Shown: positions 47,401 through 60,084 of the stretch, one piece after another
Layout of the letters: each line of letters starts with the position of its first letter
Numbering within the stretch: the first letter of the stretch is position 1
Assembly: GCF_020360975.1 (NCBI RefSeq)
Contig: NW_025408675.1
Span: 930,001 to 994,000, forward strand
Length of the DNA stretch: 64,000 nucleotides
Source of the DNA: Hirsutella rhossiliensis
Lineage: Eukaryota; Ascomycota; Sordariomycetes; Hypocreales; Ophiocordycipitaceae
Direction: 5' to 3'
Notes under the pieces: generated by a model
Told to the model about the DNA's origin: nothing
Database searches by the model: none
Seen by the model: the letters and a program-made list of their open reading frames with translations, nothing else
Position numbers and translations under genes: made by a program

Positions 47401-50400
47401 CCCGAGAAGAAGAAGAAGACGACGAAGAAGAAATGAGCACGAGGGACAAAGGGTCTCGATACCCGTCTTGGGTGAGTGCGTGCGCGCGTGCGTGCGCGGG
47501 CGTCCGGTGGGTTTGGCTCCCGGGCGGTGATCATGAGAGCAGAGGCGGCCGCCACGGCGCAGCCAGCTGCCCCGTTTCATGCTCCTCACCATAAACGGCC
47601 AGCTTGGCCAGCATCCTGGCCGCAAAACAACAGACAGGGACGGGGGCCTCAACAGGCTGCCGCTGCTCTGGCACTTTCCCGAGTCGCATGTCATGGCAAG
47701 AAGAAAAAGGCCATGGTCACGCCACGGCCATCGCGACCGTGTCATGTTTCGAGACGCCTTTTTTTAATGGGGTCTCTCGGTCTTCTCTTCCGGTCCCGGC
47801 CTCTAGTATGCCCCTCCAACAAGCGAGGCCGGAAAGCACGCCAGCAGAGGCCCGGGCCCTGCTTTCACGATGGGGATGATGATGCCATGCCACGCGCACG
47901 CCGTGGGTTCCAGGGCCACCATGGATGCCAAGCTCGCCAGGCACAGTGGCCAGCAAGTTGCCGGACCACGAGGCGTCCAACCCCGTGGAGGCTGGGCACG
48001 AGCTCGCACAATACAAATGCGAATAACGCCATCTATATTCATCGCGTGCATGCGCCCACCTGGATACTGTGCGTGCCGGGTGTTGGTGGGCCATGGACGA
48101 GACTCGCCATCGCCCTGCCCTTTGTTCGCCTCTGTCTGGCTCCCTCGGCCATGCCCTCCTCCGCCCCCTTGGATGTCCCCCCCCCTTGGATGCGCAGAGG
48201 AGCCTCGTTGGCAAGGGCCTGCAGCCTGAACAACGCTGGCGGGTTGCGAGATTCCTGGTGTCCGTCTGCACAAAGGGTTGACGAACCAGTGGTGGACGAT
48301 GAATGGGTGGGTGGAGAAGCGATGCATGTTTATTACAGGCTCTCGAAATCCATCCATCCAGGCACGCACAATCCAGACACCCGTAACTTACGTGTACTGT
48401 AGATCTGTTGCTGTCAACAGCTGGGCATCTATCCGTCTGGCTGACTTTTCTCGAGGCTGCAAGCACCGTCGCAGCCGAGCAAAACACGCAACATGTGCAT
48501 GGAATCTGCAGCGGCCGTGGCATGAGCAGCCACTCGGCGCAAATTGCCAAATGATGGGCATCGTCATGGCCGCCACCATGATCCTACCAGGCGCTTGCAG
48601 CAGGCAGCGGCTCGCTGCACTGCCAGCTGCTGCCTGCACCTGGCAATGCCTTGCTTGGCCAACCTTTTCCAGCAGGTTTTTTATTTTGTTGTTGTTGTTT
48701 TGCCCACGCCCTCTGCTGCAGCCCCTCTGGTGTTGTGCATTTTGCATTGAATTTGTTCACGTCGTCCTTGTCTTTGGCGGCTTGGCCCAAGTACAGTAAA
48801 ACAAGAGCGCAGCGACGATGTATTCTCTCCCTTGGTCCCCCCCTCGCCAAGTGCGGTAAATACGTCGTCCGTGGCCCCTTTGTGGGCGCTTCCAACTGGA
48901 AATTACCCACCTCGGTCGGTGCCTGGCTAAAAAAGGTACCCGCGGTCGCGGCGCTGTTGTGAGCCGGCCAGAGCGAGGAGGGTAAAAACGGCTCCTCGGG
49001 GCCCACGACGAGGCGCAAGGAGGGGAGTGCATCCGCACCTGGTTAGTGGTTAGCAGTAGTCGGTGAGTCCCTACAAAGGGAGGGCAGAGAGACAGGCGAA
49101 AAGACGGCATCACGGACTCAGGCCTTTCTCATCATGTCTGGACTGGCCAGACCTGTTAGGCCCTTGTCTCAGCGCCCTGCCTTTGGGGGGGGCGCGCCTG
49201 AAGAATCTCGAGAACAGCAGCCAAGGGGCCTGGGGTGTGGCGTGCTGCAGGCCTCTCGCAACGCGGCCTAGCGCTGTCTCGCGCTAGAGGCCCTTTGCGG
49301 CCTGGCGCTGCGAACCAACGGAGCCAAGGCGTGCCGTTCCCCACTTGGCCCGGGCTGGCGTCATGTGTGCAGAGTGACTTGCGCCATGGTGGCGTATTTG
49401 CATTGTACATGATACAGCACGGTACGGAGCATCTGGAGTTTCTCTTTAATTACTACTGCACGAACCGTTTGGGCGGCCCTTCACGATACACTGTACTGTG
49501 TAGTGTACTGTAGGGACTGTAGGGACTGTATTGTATGTGCGTACATGCACGCACACAGAGAGACAGACAGACGACTCGCCCGCAGGGCGTCCGTCTTCTG
49601 CTTTGATGGATGGCATCGTCGTCGTGGCCCGAGGGCGCCCACCGCTTGCCCGTGCCCCCCGGCCTTTCCCACTCGTCGACGCCCCGCCGCGCAGCAGCGT
49701 GCGTCTGCCATGTTTCTTGTGGCGAGCCAGAGCACTGCAGCAGGCAGTCCCCTCTCGTCTGTCCTCGCCCGAGAGATTCTCGCCTCAGAGGTTCTCTCGC
49801 CTGAGAGGCGAGCCCGACACAAAGCGGCTCCCCAGGGGGGGGCCATGGCAGCGACCCGAGCTCGCCTCCGCCTCTGGCCCGCTGGCCGCGCCATCCAACG
49901 GCAACGGCTCGAGGGAAAAAAAAAAGAAAAGACATCGCGAAACCTCACTGGAACGTGATGCCGCGTGGGGGGTGGAGCCCGGGCTCCATGGCCTTGCATG
50001 GCCTTGCATCGCATGGCCTTGCATGCTGTTGCACCACGTTAGCCGTTGACCTCACATCAGTAGACCTCAGTAGACCGACCTTGGTGGCCCTCTGGCCACC
50101 CGTTCTCCAACTCGCCCATCAGGAACTGCCTCTGCGTGGAGCTGCAGACGACGTCCGAGACGGGCCAAGCTCTCGCTCCTCTGCATCGTTCGACCTGCAG
50201 CAGCCGTATGCACGCCCGCCCGCCGCCCATTGGCTGCCCAAGATTCTCGCCCTCCGCCCCGATCAATTGATTCGAGCAATTCACGCACACGTCCAATGAG
50301 AGCTTCAAATCCCTTCAAGGGCTACCCCGCGGATGGCTCATGGGTGCGTGGGTGCGTGTGTCTGTCAGTTCTGTCACCGTCCCCCTTGTCCATCGACGCA

Positions 50401-53400
50401 CCTCTTCCTGGCCGTCTGGGTTCGAGTGCTCCAACTCATCTCAATGTGAGTCGTCGACTAGCCGGTTTGGATGCAACGCCCGTGACTATTTGAGGACTTG
50501 ACACGGAAGCTTATTGAGACGGGCTGCGCAAAGGCCACGCCATACATTGTTCTGGAATCCCAGGGTGCGCAAAGGGGCTCAAAGTCCGAGCCCAACCGGT
50601 CTTTTCCCCATCCACTGCCGGGCCATGGCCAACGGCCAAACAAAGTCGTCAGCTCGCTGCACTATGATGTCTTGGTGTGTCGTGATGATCCTCGAGCCGT
50701 CTTGCTTGTCCACCCTCCTTTGGCTCCAGCATGGGGGGTCGGGTAGGCGGGGGAGGCAAGAGAGAGAGAGCTCTGCCGCGCAAACCAACAAGGGAACGAC
50801 GAGACGAGCGACACCACATGTCATGTATAATCTATTAATCTGCATCGCTCTGGGCGCTGGAGCCATGTGGCCGACGCCGTTGGTGTGGCCCGCTACGTTG
50901 GCTAGGCATGTTTGGACCGCGGCCTGGCCTTCTGCTCGTCCTCGGGGGGAACCATCAAATCCTGTCCAGCAAATCATACTGTACAGACAAGCCTTCTCTC
51001 TCTCCGCGCTGGGCCGAGTTGACAGGGGACTCAGGACTCACCACCTGACCTCTTCGTATCGCCCTCCAGACAAGATTCGGGGCGCCGCGCTTCCGTTGAT
51101 CAAAGGACCCTCTCTCCTCCTCCTCCGCCCTGTCTCGATTCGATCTTGAAGTTGCCGCTCCGGGGCGCAGGTGGGTGGGTAGGTGCATGGGGTGCCAGTA
51201 TGCCAGTGTCCTCTCGCGACACTCACTCAATCAATACAAGCTGCGCGCGCGGACATCTTCTCCCCACATGGCCCGTTTCAACGCCTTCGACGGCGCTGCA
51301 CAGCATGTGGGCGAGATGGGCGAAGCCCGCCAAAACAAGGGCCCCGGGGCTCGCGACTGGCATGCGATTCATTCGCCGGCGGGTCAGCTTAATGCCGATG
51401 CTACGCTTTCCCCCGGTCCCGGGAGCACGATGTGACGACGAGGCGGAGTCGGGGCGGGGAGAGAGAATCCGGGGTAGTCAATGTCTAGGCCCCATCTCAT
51501 CTCCTTGTCAAGGACTGTGTGTGTTTGTCCGGGCTGCCGGTCGGGGTCACTTGGCCATGCCGTCTGCCCCGGACCACTGTTTGACTACACATGATCTGCA
51601 AGCCGTTGCAACGCTCAGCAGAGTGCCTTTTACCCCGTACAAGACCCCGGCTTGCTGCAAGTGCCATGGCATGGGTAGAGGGAGTGTAGGTTGCCTCTAG
51701 AAGAGAAGCCAGCGCCATTGTCGTCATGAGGGTCTGGTAAGCGCCAGCTTAGAAATCAGCGAGCTCAATGCCCTGGGAAGCCCGCATCTGCGCGACATCT
51801 GTTTGATTTTCTCTCGAGAGCGTCGTCATGACCAAGGGCGTGAGCACATGGAGAGAGGGCTAGCAGCAAGCTACCAGCTGACGTTGGCCTCGGTCCCTCT
51901 TGGAGAGGACAGATGGAGAGGAAAGAGTGGCCTCGGTGTGTGGGACAGGATAAAGTATTCATACCTGCTGTGCAACCGCTGACCTTGGCTCCCCTCGCTC
52001 AACGCCGCCGAGCATGCGTTATGCATGGCGCGCCGGGAGTTGGGTCCGCAGACGGCGTCTGGGGAAACAAGAGGGAGAGAGGCCAGTGGGTTCGTATGCA
52101 CATACATACATACACACATACATACATACATTACTGTACATACATACAGCAGCCACGATGATGGTTCGCGGTCCATCCCTCACGGCGCATGTCCTGGGCC
52201 CTGCAGAGGTAGTGGGCATGCGAGGGCTTTACGAGGGGATACTGCACATGGCAGTGGGCACCAGGCCAGACTATCGAGTCTAGCCCCTGACAGGCAGATA
52301 CTGCAGCCGTCTGCTGCTGCTCTGCTGCTGCTACTGCTGCTGCTGCATGTGCTGCCGCAGTGTCTTATCCGAGCCGTGGAGCCGAGTGGCTGGGCATATG
52401 CCCTCGCAGCGGGCATTTCCTTGTTGATTCGCTCCTTTGATTTTCCCCCGTCAACCACAACGCCGGTTTGCATTTCTACTCGTGCCAACCTCACGATGCT
52501 CTTTCCACGTGCGGCGACGGTCTCTCGTCTTGCGCCGCGGGACCTGGACACGAGGCCGTGCTCCGATGCTCAAGGCTGAGAGGAAGGAAGAGGGGGATAC
52601 CGACTAACACACACACACTACCGTCCTTGCACTACCACACACACACACACGTGTACACACACACACACACTCGTACACACACACACGAGGGCCAAGATGG
52701 ATAGCACGCCTCAGTAGTAAATGCAGCTAAAAGGAAGAAGAAAGGGGGTGCGGACACCAAACGGCCGGCCGGTGCAACGAACCCGTCTCGGCATGGTGTT
52801 TTCTTCTCATCGCCCCTTTCCGCCCAGATAAGCGCGCGTGGCCCACGGAATACACACACACACACACAAACACACACCCGCCAGGTAGGCGGCGGCGTGC
52901 AGCATCTACTTGCTGGGCACAGCCGGAGTTGACTGCCCGCCGGCGGCACGGGCGACGAGGAGGGAAAAAGCAAGGAGAATATAAAACGGGGGTGGGGAGC
53001 GAGACGCAACTGGGTTGTTTCTTTTTTCGTCGGCGTCGAGGACTGTGATGACTCTTTTCGGAGGGTTTCAGCCTGCTTGTCCATGACGATGGCATGGTGA
53101 ATGGCAGGGCCTGGTCTCAAGGAACTCTTGCTGCGGACCGAGATGTTTCTGCCTGTCTGGGCTGCGGGGGGGGGGGCAGATTGACGCTCACTCAGCATGC
53201 CTCGCTTGCATCGAAAAGCGTGTGCAAAGGGGTAAAAATAGAAAACGGGTGCTGGTGAGGAATGTCGAGTAATTCATCCCATGCTCGTCCTGTTGGTCTG
53301 CGTCATCTTGGCCGTCGTCGTTTCTTTTCTTGGTTCCCTTGTGCTTCCATGTGTGCTTCCTTGTGCTCCATCATGTATGTAGGTCTCGATGGACATGGAC

Positions 53401-55107
53401 CAGGGAGGGAGGATGATGAGAGCCGGGGTGATGCGAGGGCCTGTCGGAGGAGAAGGGGGGGAAGGGGGGGGAGAGAGAGAGGGAGAGAGAGAGAGGTCGT
53501 GTTCGGATGAGTGGAAGGCGAATGGATGGGCTGATTCGCAGATGGCCCATCTCGTCGGTCACGGGGCCTCGCAGCCAATCGAGGCTTCGTGACTGCGCCT
53601 ACGGGACGAACGCCCTCCTGTCCCAATTCCATGGTTTGGGCGTGGTTTGGGCGTGGCTTGGGCATGGCGCACCCTCCTCCGACGGCGAGAGCCTCCGAAC
53701 GAGTTGGGCCGAATCAGCCACCCCGGTGGAGGGCGGTAAGCTGACGGATACGGGGAGCTTTTGCTGCTGATGGTGGGCAGCCAGGGCACGGCGCGTCCAG
53801 AACGGGACAGAGGCGAGACCGAAGAGGCAATGGGTCATCTGCTTTGGGAAGCGCGCACGCGGTCCATGTCTCGCGCTTTGCTGCTTTGCCTGCCCGTTTG
53901 GGCCGAGGAGTTTGCTCTTTGTCGTCGAGAGAAGATGACGCTTCGTGTCTTTTGCAATGCAGGCAGTCTGTGCGGACCAGCCCCTTTGAGACGTTGATGA
54001 TGATGACGACGACGACGACGACGACGACGACGAAAAAGGAGGCTAGAACATTCTGGTGGGTTGATGGAGACCGAGGTCATGTCCGAGACCAGCCCCTTTT
54101 CACCATCTCGTTGCTTTTTGCCCCTTCTCATGGCCGCATTCGATCGCGATTGCGAGAAAGGGAAATTACGGGGAACCTTGTTCGTATTGTCGAGGATGCT
54201 CCATTTATCCCAGACTGCCAACCAACCTGCCAAGAGATGGGCGGGGGCGGCCCGCCGCGACAGGGCCTCTCGGTGCTTTTTCCTCTCCCCCAGGGCTCTT
54301 TTTGCCCCTGGGCGGACTGTGGGCTGTGTGCGTGTGGGGGATGCGCTCCACTGATGAGAGGGACCGGGACGTTGCACCACCATCTGGAGTGGAGCCGGCT
54401 GTGTACCTGCTGTACCTACACTTAAAGTACGGTGGTCATGGGCGTTGACAAAGCAGAGAGGTCCGGCTTCTGTTTCCTTCACCATTAGCCTGGCCGTAGC
54501 CCCCCGAGGGTAGTTTCTCTCGGGCCAAGCAAGGCAGGCCACCGTCGGCCGCTGTCCGAGACCCGGTGAGAACAAACGCATCGTGGTGCGCAGGCCGCCG
54601 AGACAGCGAGACTTTTCTGTCTCACGACCACGGAGACTTTTGGTCAGTACAGTACGTGGATGCTGAGTGTATCAGACAGGTCCAAGACGGCAGATGCAAA
54701 GCCACTCTCGCGTCGCATCGTGGGGAGATGCAGCATCAAGGGGACGTCGGCTCGCGCGCGTCCGTTTCTCTGGACTGGAGCCTTGCCGCAGTGTGTACCG
54801 AGTAGATCTGGAAGAGGGACCTTCATTTCCAATCCACGGCCCTCTACTGGCTGGTCGGCGTGACCATGACGCTTGCATGACAAGGGACACTTTGTAGATA
54901 TCTAAGTACCTAGCTAGGTATGTATCCGTACTCCGTACTGTGGTGCTTACCTCTGTACCTACCTTATCTACAGTACTAGTAGGTAGATGGCCATGCAAGA
55001 TGCAGTTAATATGGACAACACTGGAGGCGCCGGATATCGCAAGACCCCCCGGAGCAGCCACCAACCTGTTAGTACTGTACTATACGGAGTACTAGGGTGG
55101 AGGTACT

Positions 55108-55155
55108 GTCCACTGTCCTTTGTCCACTGTCCACTGTCCACTGTCCACTGTCCAC
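55108..55155. repeat. Heptanucleotide tandem array (CTGTCCA)n
   Basis: Six to seven copies of CTGTCCA, the second altered to CTGTCCTTTGTCCA, lie just right of a cluster of GTACTGTAC-type words. It is not a telomeric repeat of the TTAGGG type. Confidence 0.85.
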
Positions 55156-57706
55156 AGTTCTGTCCCACCACCATCCTCTCCTCCCCCATCCTCCTCTCCC
55201 CCCTCCACCACATCTGTGCCGGGGCTCGCTCACGAGGGCCTCTCTCTCTGCTCGAATCGCCACTTGATTGCCCTTGTGCAACCATGCTCTGCCGTGAGGG
55301 GGACCCCGCCGTTCGTGCCAAAAACAGCTCCACGTCGACCGTCTGTGTGACACATCACAATCTGCGCCAGCCAGACTTTTCTGCCCGCTCAACAATCCTC
55401 GATCCGCCGTGCTCGACTTGGGCAGATATCACGCCACCCCCGCCTCCGTCGGTAGCCAGGAACACGGGGGGGGGGGGGTTCATAGACAACGACGGCCATT
55501 GGTCATGGTCCCATGGCGGTGGTGGTGATGGCGATAATGGTGATCTGGCAACCTTGGACGAATGGAGGCGCCTCGGCATGCTGGTGCGGTAAGCTGGAGA
55601 TTCAGTGCTCACGGCCACGATGAAGCCCTTCTTTCTCGCAACTCGCCCCGTCCCTCCCGCCGCCTCTTTGAGCGCCATTTGCACCCGCCAGCCCCGACCA
55701 GGCTGGAACAGAGGCTGTCCAGCCGCTCCGAGCTATTTATTGCCGCATTAGCAACCCCAGCAGCCTCGGTGGACGAATGGGACCCGTGGTCCTGCAAGGC
55801 AAAATCAATCTGTGCAAAGGGGGGCTGGCTTCGTCAGAGATGGCGGCTTTGAGGCAATTACATAGCCTTCCGTGTAATGCTGTAGGTCCGACTGCCGCCC
55901 ATCGCCTCCCCCGTCGCTGGCCGCCGTCGTGGGGGTAACGGAGCCATGACGGCAGCGCACATACAGCAAGTCGCACAGCCGATCCTACATACACCAGACA
56001 CGATACTGTACGCGTGCTTGTCGGCCTTGGCCAATGGACGCGGCTTTGCTGGCACACGATGCGACGGCACCACCTTGCGCAGAGCAACGCTGCGTGCATC
56101 TGTCAACTGCATGTGCATGGGCGGCGCAGCGGTAATTACAAGCAACTATGACTGCGCACCGTTACGGAGTAACCAGTTTCCATCCCTGGGCCCTCTGTTC
56201 TCCGGTTCCAAGGGGGAGCCAAATCGTCGCCCTGGGGGCGTCTCGTCAGCTCCTGTTTATATGTTAGCAGCAGGCCCAAACTTGGTCAGTCTGCTGGCTT
56301 CCAAGTCGCTGCCGGCCGCATCAGTTCCTGTTGATACCAACCTGGGCAGTGGTGCTGATGAGAGCTGCACCTCCCCCTCCCCCCCCTTCTCTCGCTCGCT
56401 CACGCTCTCTTCGGGACCACCAACGAGAAGGCTTGACGCGGCAGCACTTGAAATAGAGTCACATTGTCGGCATGACTCGTCGTCGTCTTGCTCAACTCCC
56501 CCGGGCCCCAGAGCGCCGCGCCGCCGTCCCCACAAGCTTCCCCAAGACCCCGGACTATTATATGTGACCAGGAGCATGCCCATGCGCCTTTCCGGGCGTG
56601 TGGGCCAAACCCCAGTGGCTTCTCGCGTCTCGGCCAAGTGGCTGCAGCCGATTGTCCGTTGCAATCACCTGCATCGTGGCCACGACGCCGTGCCATCCGC
56701 CACGGCGCCCTTGTCTGCGGAGGTGGCGTCGACGACGACCCGGCAAGAAACGCCACCGCCACCCCATGAGCGTCCCGTGTGAGAGGAGAGGAAAGCCGAC
56801 GCTGCTGACTGGCTTGCCGTGCTTGCCAGGGTGAAAATTTGGCTTGCCACTCTGCTCCGGGGTGGGAGAGGGTTATCGATGTGCCGGACGACGCTGTGGC
56901 ACCGTGGCTCTCGTTGGTCGACAGCCGCTTGTACGCAGACGTGGCACAACATGGCGTTGTGAGAAGAGAGACGTGGCTGTTAGTAGAAATCTCTGCTAAC
57001 GTTGAGGATCATAGCTGTGATTCACGCATCCTCGAGATATTCCGTGCTGGCCATGATTGAGATGCAGGGAGGTATGTGTAGCTCTCGAACTCGGCAAAGA
57101 ACCTCTGCAGCACAAAAACCTACTCATGCACCCCCTTATGTCCCCATGTATGCCAAGGCAACCGTGGTGTCAATGGACGCGGGCGCCGCATCTTGTCAAA
57201 AGTGACCCCAGTTACATAAATTACTGCCCAGGTTCATTTATACATACATATCTGGAGTATGCCCTCGTAGGTAAACATTCGGTGCAATCCATGAACAAAG
57301 CACCCTAAACTTCACCTCCCCATCTCTCTCTGCTGGTAGATGGTTCGCCGACGCTTCCAACAAAATTCCTTCATTCAGGCGCGTGCAACGACCACGAGGC
57401 CATGATAACCATGCGGGGACGTATGCGTTCCAGGGTGGGCATTACCTCGAGTGGTCAGCAAGTCGGGTCCATGTGCCACTTGACTTGAAGAGACGAGGCA
57501 ACGAGCATCTGGTCACTCCCCTTTGTGCCCCTACGTGTTGGCCAAGTGCGTGGTGCTTACCGTTTAGAGAGACAGGACAGCGGCGAACGGGTCCGTATGG
57601 GTGTAAAGTAAAGTAAGGCACGGCACGTGACAGCTCCCCGCCTCCTCCAGCACAGCCTAACCCCCTTTCCTCAGCGCGTCCCTCTTCTCCAAATCATCGC
57701 TTCCAG

Positions 57707-59315
57707 ATGCCGCCATGCGCGTCGCTTCCTCTATTGGCCGGCAGAATCACCCTGTCGGAAGCCCTCGACGCTGAAGATGACATCCTGGAGAAGCTGTCGT
57801 ACCCCGAGAAGCGGCTGGACTTTTGCAGCCATCTCCACGCCCATGCCGACGAGATTGAAACCATTGTATCGCACCATCTCCACGTCTCCAGGGACTCGTG
57901 CCGGGCGCCGTGGGTCGACGAATGGGTCCACGGTAGCTTCAATGTCTGTGTTCCTGTGTACGTCAATGGTGAGAAAAGGGTCATGGTCAGGTTTCCCTTG
58001 CCCTACAAGATTGGTGAATCGACCCATCCGGGTAACGCCGATGAGAAACTCCGCTGCGAGGTTGCCACGTACGCCTGGATCCAAGCCCACTGCCCATGGG
58101 TCCCAATACCCCGTCTCTGGGGGTTCGGCTTCCCCGGTGGCCCAATTGTGAGGAGCCCACGTCGAAGCCCCGAATGGCACTTCTGACGGGAATGTGTTGC
58201 ATCTAGTTTACAGCCCTCGATCGAGCGCCTCTTGTTTCGCAACTCGGATGGTACATACGACGGTCGTTGCTTTGGATGCTAGGCAGGCCTTGTCCTTCCG
58301 GCTATGTGACTTGTCCGCGTCGCCTCAACCTGTCGTCGGGTTACTTGGTGGTGGATTTTGTGCAGCATGGGCGCATGCTTTCCGAGACTTGGGATGCTCT
58401 GCGCCAAGACGACAACAGACGCAAGACCATCCATCGAGACATATCTCGCATCATGCTTGAGCTGGCCCGCGTTCCCTTCCCTCGGATTGGGTCCCTGACC
58501 ATGGACAACCACGCTGTCGTTTCCCTGACAAACCGACCACTGACGCTCAATCTCCACCAGCTCGAAAACGAGGGACTGCAGACAAACATTGCCCGGGACC
58601 TGACCTACGCCACGGCCGACACTTACCTGCTGGATCTGTTGGCCTGCCATGACCATCGAATCCGTCATCTGCCCAACGCCATTCTCGACTACGCCGATGG
58701 ACAGTCGCAGCTCTCCGCCTTGACAATTATGCGTGCGCTCCTGCCACACTTTACCGATCGCGAGCTACGGCATGGGCCCTTTGTCCTCATGCTCACGGAC
58801 CTGCACCCGAGCAATGTCTTTGTCGACGACGACTGGCACATAACGTGCCTCTCGATCTTGAGAGGGCCTGCTCCCGACCGGTCGAGATGCTGCTTCCGCC
58901 GCACTGGCTGACGGGCCGGGCCATTGACCAAATCACGGGCGAGCATCTGGTCGCGTATGGGCAACGACTCGACGAGTTTGTTTCCGTGTTTGAGGAGGAG
59001 GAGAAGACGACGGCGGCCCGCGATACAGGTAGCGTCGTCGCCTACGCGGATGCGATGCGGACTGCATGGGAGACGGGGCGCTTTTGGTACATGAGCGCCG
59101 TAGAGGCCTCGACCGGGCTCTACAACCTGTTCCTGCAGCATATCCAGCCCATCTACGGAGATGCGGCCACGGAGCCCTGGAAAGAGTTTGAGCGGCTGGT
59201 GGCGCCCTACTGGGCCCCCGGGTCGTCCGAGTTGATCTCCCGAAAGGTGCACGAGAGGGAACGCTACCTGGAGCAGATACGCGAGGCCTTTGGACGGGGG
59301 GCGAGCGAGGGTTGA
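57707..59315 (+). pseudogene. Fungal aminoglycoside-phosphotransferase-fold protein, interrupted by a frameshift
   Basis: Exon 1 is 57707-58147. A 59 nt intron (GTGAGG...CATCTAG) is followed by exon 2 from 58207. The combined protein reads through a typical fungal APH/kinase-fold domain: VRFPLPYKIGE, PIPRLWGFGF, YLVVDFVQHGRMLSETWD, PRIGSLTMDN and the catalytic-loop equivalent LTDLHPSNVFVDDDW. At about 58849-58853 the frame must shift by one base to continue as LDLERACSRPVEMLLPPHWL to the stop at 59315. Without the shift the protein ends at 58911. The break lies in the metal-binding (DFG-equivalent) motif, where relatives have DLEW; here the tryptophan is also changed to arginine. This family is abundant in fungi, and its substrates are mostly unknown; despite its name it is not an antibiotic-resistance gene. 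A sequencing error is the alternative to true inactivation. Confidence 0.75.
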
Positions 59316-60084
59316 GAGGGGGGGTTTGGCAGGCAAACGGGAGAAACCTCCCCATGCCTCGTTTTGGACCAGGGATAGAACTAGATGGTGGGATGGGGGA
59401 ACAGGAAACATCTAGAGCAAGGCGATGCTGCAGACGAGGACGAGTCATGTCTGCCCGACGGAGAAATACCCGTCGATCTAGCTGATTTCTCGGGCATTGG
59501 CCGGCTCTGAGGCTGGCTTTGGCTGGCTGAGAACAGGCAAGCAGCTGGGGCCACGCGTTCCCGCACCTCTCACCTCGCCTCACAAGGGGGGACGCGGCAA
59601 CACACAGACTGTGCGGGACCCAGGCTTTGCCGCGTTTCAGGAATCCGGACTCGTCCTCCGTGCCCCCTCTCCACTGCGATTTGCCCGTCGTCTTGTCAGC
59701 ATCAAGGCCCGTGCCGTGTGGGGAGAGAGAAGAGGCAAGGCGCTGCTGCTGCTGCTGCTGCTGCCGTCCTTGTTGTACGGCATTCTTGCTGTCAGCACGG
59801 GTCCCGCGGCGAGCCGTGGTGTCACGGCGTCGTTTGCAGTAGCACCTCCCTGATTGCTTGTCGTGGGGAGCTTATGGCCTTTGGTTGTTGGCGTGCTCGT
59901 TGACGCGGCGAGCTTGTGAGCTATCGCGGGGATAATGATGACGGGGATGAGATTGCAACCATTTGCTCTATGAATACCTGAGGAGACAAAGCGCTTTTCT
60001 GTCAACACCTCAAAACCTGCACTCGCATGCTCGCCAAACCGACATGTTCCCACCTCTTCTATCCATCGTCTCTCCATATCCGAC
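59316..60084. other. Convergent intergenic region with a CTG repeat
   Basis: The region lies between the 3' ends of the APH-like pseudogene and the glutathione reductase gene. A run of eight CTG/GCT units sits at about 59741-59765. No gene is seen. Confidence 0.55.

Larger units (their letters stand above)
46085..57706. other. 11.6 kb gene-poor region upstream of the Ecl1-like gene
   Basis: Frames up to about 300 codons exist on both strands but overlap one another, follow local GC skew and show no domain, so I do not call them genes. Contents that can be named are GT repeats (about 47150-47180), a long CA tract (about 47293-47400), CATA repeats (about 52100-52150), a CTG-rich run (about 52308-52350), CA repeats (about 52605-52685), GA repeats (about 53470-53495), a GAT/GAC run (about 53996-54032), a heptamer array (about 55108-55155) and several GTACTGTAC-type words (49480-49530, 54650, 54900-55090). 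Non-coding RNAs or small unrecognised genes are possible. Confidence 0.5.

Noticed and set aside
47476..48402. 308-codon plus-strand frame in the desert (and the overlapping 277-codon frame on the minus strand)
   Set aside because: Both strands are open over the same GC-rich DNA, the composition is biased, and no domain, signal peptide or exon chain is seen.
50410..50435. Second tRNA-like B box (GGTTCGAGTGCTCC)
   Set aside because: The flanks do not pair as a T arm, and no upstream A box is seen.
53835..54581. 248-codon minus-strand frame with an Arg/His run
   Set aside because: The run is simply the GAC/GAT trinucleotide repeat read in another frame; nothing else supports a gene.
55108..55155. 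Interstitial telomere-like repeat
   Set aside because: The heptamer CTGTCCA is not TTAGGG-like and is only about 50 bp long.
55946..56782. 278-codon plus-strand frame
   Set aside because: Low-complexity Ser/Pro/Arg composition with no recognisable motif; left unannotated rather than called a hypothetical gene.
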